Below, piece after piece: positions 13,501 through 25,500 of a stretch of 64,000 bases of DNA. Within the stretch, counting starts at the first letter, position 1. Each line of letters begins with the position of its first letter. This DNA is from Crotophaga sulcirostris (taxonomy: Eukaryota > Chordata > Aves > Cuculiformes > Crotophagidae). The notes under the pieces were generated by a model. It had not been told where the DNA came from and made no database searches. It saw only the letters and a list, made by a program, of their open reading frames with translations. The stretch is taken from NCBI GenBank assembly GCA_013397455.1, contig VYZB01000036.1:131905-195904 (forward strand), written 5' to 3'. The position numbers and the translations under genes were made by a program.

Positions 13501-14261
13501 CTACCACCAACTTACTTATTCATGGCTGGTTTACTTAAAGGATACAATCTGTCAAAAACCTCATGCTTGATTGTTTCATTTTTGTCACTAATTTGTCACA
13601 AAATGACAGTTAAGGTGCTGGAGACTGAAAGTCAATTTATTTATAATTATTCATTTAATTTTGGTAATTTATAAATTCACATGGCCCAGCAGATGACTGG
13701 CTTTCTTTACAAATTTCACCCTTCTCTCTTTGTGTATTACTCGCTGCATATACAGATTTTAGCAAAAAGAGTTTTTAAAAGTGTATGCTTCCTTAAGCAA
13801 TTTTAATCTTCATTTTTGTTTTCTAAGATACTTTATCACCCTGTCTGTCCAGAAAAAATAATTTCAGGGAGATTCTATGGTCTACATTAAGTGAACATTC
13901 AGACACAATGCGTCTTTCTTACCTTTTTATCTATGATCCTATGAATAAGCCAAAAAGTAAAGCAAATGAACAGCTGAAAAAAAGCAGTTAACAAATTTCC
14001 TGTGGCTGAGCAACAGTTGTCACATTGTTATAACACTGGTGACTCTTTGCAAAGCAGACTGCTGGAGACTGAAAACATCACGTCCACTGGAAGTGGTAAA
14101 CCTAAGGCCACAAAGAGGACCGTACCCCTTTTTCATGTTTCCTTAAAATAAAAACGGTTTTGCACATAGAAAAAATCTATCCCAAATAAAAGGAAGAAAA
14201 ATGAGTCTATTCCACTAGAATGAATGTTTTTTTATTTGTTTAAAGATAAACATTTCACTGC
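7511..14261. other. Intergenic 3' flank, no gene recognised
   Basis: About 6.7 kb without a supportable gene or named repeat, apart from the pyrimidine tract at 10229-10303. Open frames up to 113 codons occur (for example 11331-11672 plus), but they resemble no family and sit opposite equally long frames. Confidence 0.4.
10229..10303 (+). repeat. Pyrimidine-rich (CT) low-complexity tract
   Basis: About 75 bases of almost pure C/T on the plus strand, including CTCTCTCTCT and CCTTCCTTTCCTT stretches. Confidence 0.8.
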
Positions 14262-14453
14262 AAGGACAGTAAAGCCCTGGAAAACATCACCCAGGGCAAT
14301 TGTGCAGTCTGCATCTTGGAGATTTTTAAGATGTGACTAGACAAATCCCTGAACAACCTGGTCCAAGTTGAGCGCTAACCTTGCTTTGAGCAAGAGGTCA
14401 GACAAGATGGTCTTCTGAGATCCCTCCACTTCAAATATTCTATGATTCACTGT
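14262..14453 (+). mobile_element. CR1 LINE 3' end
   Basis: The tail includes the TTTTTAAGATGTGACTAGAC segment, the GAACAACCTGGTCCAA block and GACAAGATGGTCTTCTGAGA. It ends AATATTCTATGATTC, the CR1 terminal repeat. Confidence 0.88.
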
Positions 14454-16088
14454 TTCCGCTGGTCTTGAATAATCTTAAAATTACTGACAGAACTGGAAAG
14501 GTAGTACCTGGGAACCTTAAAGACAGGGAACTATCTCAGCTGGTTCTCCTCTCTATGCCTGCAGGAGCAAAGGCCTCCATAAACAACGAGTTCCTTGTTT
14601 CTATGTTGCACATCCTTCCAGGAAGACACCATATAATATAATCCAAGACGTATATCTTGGATTATCTACTTGCATAGCATGTACCTCTAATACCTCATGC
14701 GTTAGAGGCTTCATTTAGCCAAGTGTTGCATCCCTGTAATCATAATCATTACTGCAGGGAATTAGTTAATGTTATTTGTATAGTGGCAGCTCCTGATTGG
14801 CCTATTCATGGACGCAGCCCTATTTTGCCAAGTGCTGTACAAAAAATGAAAATAAAAAAGTAAAACTAAAAATAAAAAAATAAAAAGAAAGAGAAAAGAG
14901 AAATAGCCATCCTAAAGAGATAGCAGCCTTAGTCAGGCCAAAAAGTGGTGATACGTACAGACAGAATTGCTTACACAAAAACATAATCATTAAGAAAAAG
15001 TGCTTCTTTAATAACTCATTGCAGCTGAATCTGCAACCAGTAGTAAATGGAAGCAAGCTACATATATAACAATCCTGTACACTGTGTTCTAGCGATTTAG
15101 AAGTCATGACATCTCTACTCTAAATATGCACTATAAAAATAGATGTAAACCATCTAATCAAAAAACAAAAGCGCTTTTTTTTTGTTGTTAGGAAAAACTG
15201 ATAATTTACAGTATCTGTCAAAGACAGATTAAGGTTTACAGCCATCATAGAAGCACCCCAGGGGGTGACCCAAGATAAATACACTCAGATTTGATTCAGA
15301 CTACTAACTAAATGCTCTTTACAAATTGTCACAGGCCTTCTCAATAGATGAAAAGAGCAACACTGTAGTCCTTACAGTGAAAAATATGTAACAACCACAG
15401 AAAACATCATTATTTGAAGATATCTTTGAATTACAACCTTCTATTCTGACTACATTGCACTTTGTGTTTACACTAACATATTCTAGAAACCTTAACTGCC
15501 ACCTGTCCTGTAGAGATCATAAGCCTCCTGATGAAGGTGCACTATAGTCCTGATTGATGGACTGAGCATCACATTTTCGGGACTTTATCTTGTGCTTTCA
15601 TTCAACAAGTGGACATATATCTCTATTTTTGGCAGAAAGGTATGATGATAAATTAGTTTCCATTCATATAGATCAACTCAGATCTATCAATACACATCTG
15701 TTCAGAAAAATGTTAAATGACAACAACAATGTGTGAGGTCCTGGAAGGAGGTAGACTGAAAATATGCTTAAGTACATATTCTCCTTCCAGTTTACAAGGT
15801 GCTTAACAGATAAAGTGCTGTGTAAGTGGTAATGTTGCTTTTCTCCATTTTCTATGCATTTAAGACAGGTCTGTAAACTGTGTGTTCAGCACAATCCCAT
15901 GTCCTTTTTTTTTTGATCAACACCATTTCAAACAATGTTTGAATCTAGAAAAGAGAAAACCAATATATTCTTGGACAACATCACCAAAGTAATAGCAATA
16001 ACAGGTATTTGAAATTATAAATTCTAAATCTCATTCTTCTGCTACCCTGAGAATGGGGGCAAACTGCCGGTGATAATAGCTATGCACA
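14454..16088. other. Proximal 3' flank of SLC13A1, possibly extended 3' UTR
   Basis: No coding signal. It includes an A-rich run near 14841-14905. If the first polyadenylation signal is bypassed, part of this would be 3' UTR. Confidence 0.4.
14841..14905 (+). repeat. A-rich low-complexity tract
   Basis: About 65 bases of A-runs broken by single T or G bases; no recognisable SINE or LINE body lies next to it. Confidence 0.75.
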
Positions 16089-16094
16089 TTTATT
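16089..16094 (-). terminator. SLC13A1: Candidate SLC13A1 polyadenylation signal (AATAAA)
   Basis: AATAAA on the minus strand lies about 275 bases past the stop codon and is the first canonical signal downstream. It would give a 3' UTR of roughly 300 bases. Other AATAAA copies occur further down (for example 14231-14236), so longer 3' UTRs are possible. Position alone supports this call. Confidence 0.4.
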
Positions 16095-16369
16095 TTTTCC
16101 TTCATAACATGAAGTTATAAAAATTCAGACTAGCTGAACTAGATTAGAAACTTGATCTAACTTTATGATGTTTAAAACGTGTAACACTCTTCCTGATTAG
16201 ATGCTCAGACTGGGTCATCAGCCTTTGGGACTGTGAATTATGGTATTTATAATAAGGTGGATCCCTATTTTTGTGGTGACAAAAACATTAAGTGACTCAC
16301 CACATGTCAAAGGAAAAGAAAAGAAACAAAACCAATACAAATTAAACCCCAGGATTTTTTTTCTTTTTT

Positions 16370-16513
16370 TTACAGTCCAGTGGTATTTGCAGAAGGAAGG
16401 ATTGGTGCCCAACTTGGGTAAGTATAGAGATCGAATATAGGCACTATCCATGTCATGATTGCAAGCATAACCACAGCAACTCCGATGATGTTAATGCCCA
16501 AACCAGCTTTCAC
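16370..16513 (-). CDS. SLC13A1: SLC13A1 exon 15, coding part (residues 565-611 and stop)
   Basis: The acceptor is CCTTTAG. The exon encodes [20 protein letters not shown] and then [17 protein letters not shown], ending SANTTGL and TAA. The last membrane segment is followed by a short tail with an Asn-Thr-Thr sequon at Asn607. Human SLC13A1 is N-glycosylated at a comparable tail position, so an extracellular C-terminus is likely here too. Confidence 0.95.
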   Translation of the reverse strand: MKAGLGINIIGVAVVMLAIMTWIVPIFDLYTYPSWAPILPSANTTGL

Positions 16514-19500
16514 CTAAAGGAGAAGAAAAAGAAAGCAGAAACTCACATCAAGACACTGAAGAAAGTTTTTAAAATGCTAAGAATCCCCATTAGGGACTTT
16601 TGATTAAAACTCACCATGTCCATAATAGTTAAATGACCATATGAAAATACAATGGCATTGGCTGGGTTTGCTACAGGAAGCAGGAATGCAAAGGAAGTAC
16701 ACAATGTAGCAGGTATCAAAATGAAAAGTGGGTTCACATGAATGGCTTCAGCCTATCATGAAAAAAAAAAGAGAGGGAAAAGCTGTCAAGGGAGACATTT
16801 GACAAATGAAATACCTAAATACAGACTTATTATATTAAAACAAGTGAATTGTGAACAGAATTTCCAGTTCAAATAGTGAGAATTAACCTTTACTGATAGC
16901 TCATTTTTAAGATTACAGCTGGGAACCCTTTAGAGGAGAAAAGGTGATTCTAATACAGAGTAGCTACTGAAATTTAAATTCACTCCTGATGCTTTGTAAT
17001 TGTAATTGTGCCCATAAAATAAGACTATTGCAAAGAGTGTGGGCACTGCACAGGCACTAAAAGCAAAACACTGCAAGAAAGATGATAAAGTTGAAATTGT
17101 ATATAATACATAGGGGTGATTCAATGTAGTGAGGACTGAAGTTTCTTTCTAAGAGAGGTAAAGGATATTAGTATGTGTCTAGGCTGGCCTAGGGGAAAAT
17201 CTACAGACTAGAAGATGATCAGTAAGTTTTGAAGAAGAGGAAAGAACTGAGTGTTTTGATAAAGGTGATGAGAAGAAAGGCCACAACTGATCTGAGGAGA
17301 TAAGAAATGAGAATTACATGTGAAGTACACCTATTAGCCCTCTCTTCTCTTTAGTGGCAGCTTGAAAGCTGCAGCATTAACCATTTTTGCTGAAGTTGTG
17401 GTCCTGAATAAAGACTAAAAGAGCTGTCTTTTTAAGTGCTCCACAAATAGGAATAACAGCATTGACTTTTACCTAATTTTACAGAATTTTCAGCATCTCT
17501 TGTAAGAAAACTCCCCAAAAAAGAATCATCCAATGTACAACACAGCACAGCAAAAAAACCCCGATGAAGTACCTTATGAAGATTTATAAAAACTGCTTTT
17601 TTGAACAGCTGTATTATTACACGGATAGAGCAGATTCTGATTAAAAACAACCCATTTTATACTCACCAAAGGAGATAGTATAGGCAAAAATATCGTAATG
17701 GTAGCTGGATTGCTGGCCACTTCTGTTACTGAAGTGACAATAAGGCATGATATCAGGATAATCAGCCACAAGGGTAATGATCCTAGAGGGGTCAATTTAC
17801 TTGCTACCCATTCAGAAAGTTTCGAAACCTGCACAGGGAACATGACAACATCGTTATGTTTGACAGATCACTGAAAAGAAAATTTAATAAATGGTATAGA
17901 ACAGGAATTTAGTCATCTGCCAATTGTGAAATATTCATGTAAAAGAGAAAAAATCTGAAATGTTTTCCATATTGCTGCCACATGCTTTTAAGCATATTTT
18001 TCTAATTCAATGGTGTCCTATAGGAACCCATGCAAACTATATTCCACTTATTTATATTTGCACCTTTGAGATGTTTAGAGAAGTCATAATCAGAAAATTG
18101 TAATAGGCATGTACCAGGCTTCATAACCAGAGTTTGGGCCCAAACCTGCCTGATTTACCTGAGTAGCCAGCAGGGCTCCATACGAGAGGTGCCTCAGTGA
18201 CATGGGACGTTAACACTAAGGCTCTGGAAAGAGTGTGTCTGCAAAGCTCCTACTACATCAGGTTTAAATTAAAAAACAAACAGTAGCCACCATTGTGCAC
18301 AGTTTTTGAAGACAAAGCAAACTCCATTTTTGTAAAACTGTTTTCTGAAAGCCAAATATTTGTCGCATTTATCACGTTCAGTATTGCTACAGAATAACTT
18401 GCTAAAACAAAAGAATAACTGTGATTTCGCAGTATGTCTGAATTGTTCCTTATGTATGTTATGCTAATTGTACTGTATCTTCTATAAACTGCATTACCTC
18501 ACAGCCGTCTGCCAGTGCAAATCCACCACCAACAAGAATAGCTATTTCCCAGGGCATGCATGACTGAAATTCCTTCCAAGTAATCAGTGGAGTGTAACCA
18601 AAAACAGCTAAATAAAAATAAAAATTAAAAACAAAAGAAAACTCCCCGTCAGCATTTAAAAACATCTTGAAAAATATCTTGAAATAATCTCTCTGAAGAA
18701 GTAGTTGGGAAAATATTCAAAGGCAAAATCTCATCATTATAACATCAAGAAAATCTTTGACATGAACAACTTGCACTTTCTGGGACAGGTTCATAGCCGG
18801 TCAAAAATGTCACAACCTGAAGAAAATAGACCTACAATGGTTTCCACCAGTGAGATATTGGCCCCTCTTCCCCCCTTCCCTAAGTGGAAGACAGCTGTAG
18901 GAATCAATGAGTTTAATTTACTGCATAGAACTGTACTATTTAGACAGACTGCTGAGCAAATGCTGTTTCACTTAGACTCGTTTACGTTCTGATCTTGCAT
19001 TCTCTTTGACCCCCCGGATCTCATTGATTTCAGTACCAGAATTGAATGCATAAAGAAACAAGCTGGAGGTATATTTTACTCAGGCTAAATTCCATTTTTA
19101 AGGGGGAAAATTAAATGAGAATAGACTTATTTACCAGAACAAATTTTATAGAGTACCTTAAAAAAGCAGTAATGTGCTCAAAAAAATAAACACAACCCTG
19201 CCCCATGCAGTCCCTTTCAATGCCCACTGCAGTCAATGGAAAGGTGGTTTCCACTGGTGGCAGTGGGCTGTGAGTAATAGGTTCCTACACAGCAGTAGCT
19301 CCTGCTGCTCGCATCACTTAATTGTTGGCACTGACTTCCAGGCCAGGGATGCTTTATATGCCAGAAATATATTATCCTGCATTAAGACTGTAACATTAGT
19401 ATTCAACAACAAGTGCAATAAGTTATATTTATGGTTGCATGTTAGATATCTTATGTAGTAAAATCCACAACAAAATATACTCAACTGTTTTCTCCATTTG

Positions 19501-22500
19501 AAGTCTTAGACAATGTTTTTGCTGGAATAATAAAGAACAGGACGCCTATCACTAAGGCAGTTGTTGAATCTGTAGCATAGCCTTTATACCTAAGGAGAAG
19601 TTAACAAGAAAAAAACACATAAATATATATAATTAGGAGCAGGAGAAAAAAGTGAGGAGAAGGATGGAGAGGCAGAAAGGAGCTGTTATGGACTGACCAC
19701 TATCCTGCATTCCCCACCTCCTACAATGCTCGAAGCAGTGGAAAGAGGTAAAGGAGTTGGGAATGAAGGAGTGAAGTTGAGCCTGGAAAGAAAGGGGGTG
19801 GGGGAAAGGTGTTTTATTATTTGTCTTTTTTTTCTCACCATCCAACTCTACTTTTAATTGGCAATCAAATGAAATTAATTTTCCTCAAATGAAGTCTGTT
19901 TTGCCCATAATAGTAACTGGTAAGGGATGCCCTGACTTTATCTCAACCCACAAGCGTATTGACATTATTTTCTCTCTTATTCTGTTGAGGAGGGGGAGTG
20001 AGAGAGTTACTGGGTGGGCATCTCGCAGTCAGCCAAGGCCAATTCACCACATCTGTAGATATATTAAACACAAGCCCTCTAACTTCATAAATAAGCATCT
20101 TGAGTAAACGTGTTATTTTGTGATGCAGAAATGTTTGGGAATGTTTGGGAATAGCTGATGCTTAAACAACTAATTTTCACAGTTAAATGCTATTTTTCAG
20201 TCAGGATGGTCATTCAAATGAATAATAATTTTGCTGAAGAAAGTTAAACCCACATTTTCTTAAGCTTTGTGATTTTTTTCTATTTTCTGTAAGTTATTCT
20301 GTAAGTTTTCCAGAACTAATATTCCAATATGTTTTTCCTCAGCCTCATTCCATATGCATTTCTGCATATGCAGCTACAGTAGGTCTAAGCATAACTTCCC
20401 AGCAGATCTTCCCAGCAGCTTAAGGCTTTATACTAGACCAAGGCTTTTCACTGAAAGGGGAAAATCATCTCCCAGTTATATGCTACAAATGTATAATCTG
20501 GTAGATCCTTTTGTTTTAGAAATAGTGTTAGGTGAGATTCAGAAAACCTTAATATGCATAGCACATTGACATCATAGCCAGCACAGTTTTAGCTAACGCC
20601 ATCACAAAATGAAGTTGCCATAGAAGTTGAAGTGGTTCTCTCATATATTCTGTCTCCTGCTTCTTATTGTCTGCTAGCAAAGAAAGCACTTTTAAAACCT
20701 AAGTTATTATTTTGTTATGGTTTCTTAAGGCAGAATATTCTGCCTATGTATCACCTTTAACCTGGATACTGGATCTAAAGAGCAGAAAAGCTCTTCCTCT
20801 AGGATCCTATCTTGCATTCACTTAAGACTTGCTAGGAGTTTTGAAGGAAGTCGAGGTTTAGATACAGAAACAATGCATGCTGCCACTTTCTTCTAGGCAA
20901 CTGCTTCTTCACAAAATGGTTGAAGTTGGAAGGGTCCTCTGAATGTCAACTCGTCCAACCTCCCCTGCTCAAGCAGAGTCACCCAGATACAGTTGCCCAG
21001 GGCCATGTCTAGCTGGCTTTAGAGTATCTCCAAGAATGGAGACTCCGCAACCTTTCTGGGCTACCTGTCATCGAGTCGAACTCCTGTCCCTACATAGGAC
21101 ACTCCCAACAGTCACACCATGTGACTGAGGGCATTGTCCAAATGCTTCTTGAATACCGGCAGACTGGGTGCCATGACTACTTCCCTGGGGAGCTGTTGCA
21201 GTGCTCCACCACCTGCTGGGTGAGGAACCTCTTCTTAATATCCAGTCTAAACCTCCCCTGGCACATCTTCCTGCTGTTACCTCTAGTTCTGTCATAGGTC
21301 ACCAGAGAGAAGAGATCAGCACCTGTTTCACCTTCTTCCCTTGTGAGAAGGCAGTAAACAGCTACGAGATCCCCTCTCAGTTTCCTCTTCTCCAGGTTGA
21401 ACAGACCAAATGCCTTCAGCTGCTCCTCATACGACTTCCCCTCCAGACCTTTCACCAGCTTTGTGGCCTCCTCTGGACACTGTCCAGTAGTTCTGTTTCT
21501 TTTTTATACTGTGGTGCCCAAACCTGCACACATTACTCCAGGTGGGGCTGCACCAGTGCAGAGTAGAGCGGGACAATCACCTCCCTGGACTGACTGGCAA
21601 TGCTGTGCTTGATGCACCCCAGGATACCGTTGGCCCTCTTGGATGCCAGGGCTCACCGTTGGCTCATGTTCAACTTGCTGTTGACCAGAACCCCCAGGTC
21701 CCTCTCTTGCAGGGCTTCTCTCCAGCCTCTCACTCCCCAGTCTGTACGTGTATCCAGGGTTGCCATGTCCCAGGTGCAGAACCCAGCACTTGCCCTTGTT
21801 AAATTTCATGCAGTTGGTGACTGCCCAGCTCTCCAATCTGTCAAGATCCCTCTGCAGTGCCTCTTTGCCCCTAAGAGTGTCAACAGGTCCCCCAAGTCTT
21901 GTGTCATTGGCAAACTTGGTCAATAAACCTTCAAATACTTCATCCAGGTCGTTTATGAAGATATTGAAGAGCACTGGCCCCAGGATGGATCCCTGTGGGA
22001 CCCCACTAGTGACTGGACACCAGCCTGATGTAACCCCATTCACTATGACTCTTTGAGCCCAACCCATCAGCCAATTATGCACCTATTGTATTATGTGTTT
22101 GTCCAGCTGTATTCTGGACATTTTGTTTATGAGAATATTGTGAGAGACAGTATCAAAGGTCTTGCTGAAATCCAGAAAAATGACATCAACTGGTTTTCCC
22201 TGGTCGACTAGGTGGGTGACGCTGTCACAGAAGGATATTAAGTCTGTAAGGCAGGACCTTCTCTTTATAAACCCATACTGCCTGTGGGACCAATGACTGC
22301 ATTGTCTTTCAGATGTTTTCCAGTAAGTCCCAGAATAATCTTCTCTGTAATCTTACCAGGCACTGAAGTGAGACTGACAGGCCTGTAGTTACTGGGGTCA
22401 TCCCTTGCTGCCCTTCTTGAAGACTGGGACAACATTTGCTAGCTTCCAGTCAGCTGGTACCTCTCCAGATTCTTAAGAGCGCTGAAAAATCATTGAGAGA

Positions 22501-25500
22501 GGTCTCGCTATGACATCAGCCAGCTCTTTAAGTACCCTTGGATGAACCCCATCAACTTATAGGGATTCAGCTGGAACAGCAGATCCCGCACAAGTTTGGG
22601 GTTGATTGGGAAATTGTTTGCGCAGTCATGATCCTCCAGCTCAAGGCTCTAGGGAGGATCAAGCCCAATGTCATTGCTGAATATAGATGCAAAAAAAAGA
22701 GCATTAAAAGTCTCTGCTTTGTGTAAGTAGTTGTTAATGAGGTGCCCATGCTCATCACATAACAGTCCAATGCTGTTTCCGGCCTGCCTTTAACTATTAA
22801 CATATTTGAAAAGGCCGTTTTTATTATCCTACACAGTGCTGGCCAGCTTCAACTCTCATTTGCCACATGAATTTCTGCCCTACAGTGGTGAACAGCACCC
22901 CTGTAGTCCTCCCATGTCACCTGTCCGTGTTTCCACTGGCCATACACCATCTTATTACACCTCAGTTTGAGTATTAAATCCCTACTCAGCCAGGTTGGCC
23001 TTCTGCCTCTCCTGCTTGACATCCAGCATTTCGGGGTTGCCTGGCCCTGTGCCCTTTGGAGGTGGTACTTAAAAAGTGACCAGCACTGATGGACCCCATC
23101 ACCATCAAAATCTTTTCCCCAGTAGACCTTACTAAGCAGTTCCCTGAGCAACCTGAAGTTTGCTTTTCCCATATCCAGAGTTGAGGTCTTGCTGACAGTT
23201 TTCCTCCTGTTACCACATACGTTAAACTTGACTGCTTTGTGGTCACTCCGACCAAGGCAGTCTACAGTCATCATATCACCCACCTTCTCTGTTAACTAGC
23301 AAGAAATCAAGGAAGGCACCTTTTCTGATCGGTGCCCTCAGCACCTGTGCCAGGAGGTTATCGCCCAGGGAGTTCAGGAATCTTCTTGACCTGAGTGTTC
23401 CAGCTTTGTGGTACTTCCAGTTGATATCTGGCAGATTGGAGTCCTCCATGAGGACAAGGGCAGAGGACTTAGAAACTTCCCTTAGTTCCTTAAAGAATAA
23501 CTCATCAGTGACATCATCCTGGTTGGGTGGCCTACAGCAGACTGCCACAGTGACATAAGTTTTTATTGTCTGCCCCATGATCCTTACACAGAGACTCTCA
23601 ACTGTGCCATTTCCAACTGCAAGGTCCATGCATTCCAGCCCTTCTGCTACATCAATGCCACCCCTCTGTCTCGCCTGCCCTGCCTATGCCTCCTGAATAG
23701 CCTGCAACCATCAATCATGGCACACCAGTCGCAGGACTCACCCCGCCAGGTTTCACTAATGCCACAAACAAACACTTAGTACACACAAACACTCTAATGC
23801 AAAACAACATTCTCAGAAAACCTGCTTGGGACACACACAACATACTGCTATTTTGAAGGTACACATGGCACCATTCCAAACAGAAGCTTTTCAACCATTA
23901 TCAAATTTTGGAATGAACATTTTTCAAAGTTCATTTATCCAAGCTGTAATGCAATTGCGTATACAGTATCTATCTGCTTATAACACTGTGAATCTCATTA
24001 TACTATAAGGAAGCAATAAAAATGTTGGTTAAGGAGACTTTACAATGACTGCAACTGAGATGATTGTAGAGAACAGGCCTCTAGGCCAAAGTGCACAGCG
24101 GCCTTGTGTCGGAAGTAAAGAAAGCAATAAACCATGCAGAAAAAAAAGAAAGAATACACTTGAGCAATAATCTGAGGAAGTGTGAGGGAAGTCCACCTTG
24201 CATATATCAGCTGTTATCAGGTGCAGCCTAGTGTTGAACTTTCTGTTTCTTACAAGGTTCTTAAAGTCCTGGCCAAAGGCCAACCTGAAACTCCACTAAT
24301 TGAAGCCAATACCCTACAATCTGGAATCAGGACAGGACAGGGAAGGAAACTGCTGTAACAGAAATGATGTGTGTTCCTGTGCTGTGAACAGATGGGAGGG
24401 AAACAAGAATTTTAACTCTGTGCTGCTCTCTGTAGTGTTATATAATATTTATTAAAACATCCTTCTGTCTCCCTGCAGAGGGAGGTAACAGGGACTCAGG
24501 GCAGGACAGTAATGAATTAGTCGTTAATAGATTTACAAAATTTTCTCAAGAAAAATGAATTGGTAGAGGTAATGTATATTTGAAAGGCATCTGATAATGC
24601 TGCTTAAAAATGAGCTGTACTCAATACTAATAAAGCATAAATGTGGGTTAAAAATTGGCTAACACTTCAAAAAGTAGTCCTTAAAAACTGGGGATGTATC
24701 ATCATTAAATATCAATATTTCTGCTGGGATTTCAAAAAAATCACTGTCTGTATTTTAAAGGAATATTCAGTAACTCATAATGATGCACACAAGGAGCTGA
24801 GAACATGAACATGGGTGGTAAGAATGGTGAGAATTTCTTTCTTGAAGTAAAACTTTGAGCATTGCATTTAGTTTGGTAAAACCAAGCTTATAATGCAATA
24901 GAATTAAACCAGATAAGAACATCCTTAAGGCATCTATCACAGAAAGGTTCTTAATCCACCTGGGAAACACAAAAAAGATGGCTGGAAGCTATACTTAGAC
25001 AGAAAACTAAGTGTGAGTTTGTCTGGCTTAGTTTGGCAACAGAGGTGATTATCCACCTGGACTACCAAGGAAAGTAGTAATTTCTAAATCTGAGGAACCT
25101 GTGCTTTGCCACCCTGATATCAAGACTTTCTGGGAATTTGTGTTCTAATGAAATAAATATATAGCAAGCTTAACACAGAATCATGTAGCTCTTTTCATCT
25201 TCAGTGTATTAAAATAAATGAACTGACGATCCTTTCTGGTGTAAGAACCCAGGAGTGGTGTGAATCTTACCTAACAGAACACACCTACTAGTCATTGAGG
25301 GTCTCAAGGTTACTTATAGCTCTGACATTGGAGCTTTTTCTAAGGACAAAGCTCATCTGTGCAGATGACAGAAATACAGTCCTGTGCAAAAGACATACTA
25401 TCAGATTTCTGATAAGAAATCAGATTTCTAAGGACAGAGAATATTTCCTTACAGTTGTTTCCTGTAGCATAAACTTAAGGAAGTTGTGCACATCCCTACT

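Noticed and set aside
21201..22056. Several plus-strand frames of 86-121 codons
   Set aside because: All are antisense to the CR1 reverse transcriptase remnant.
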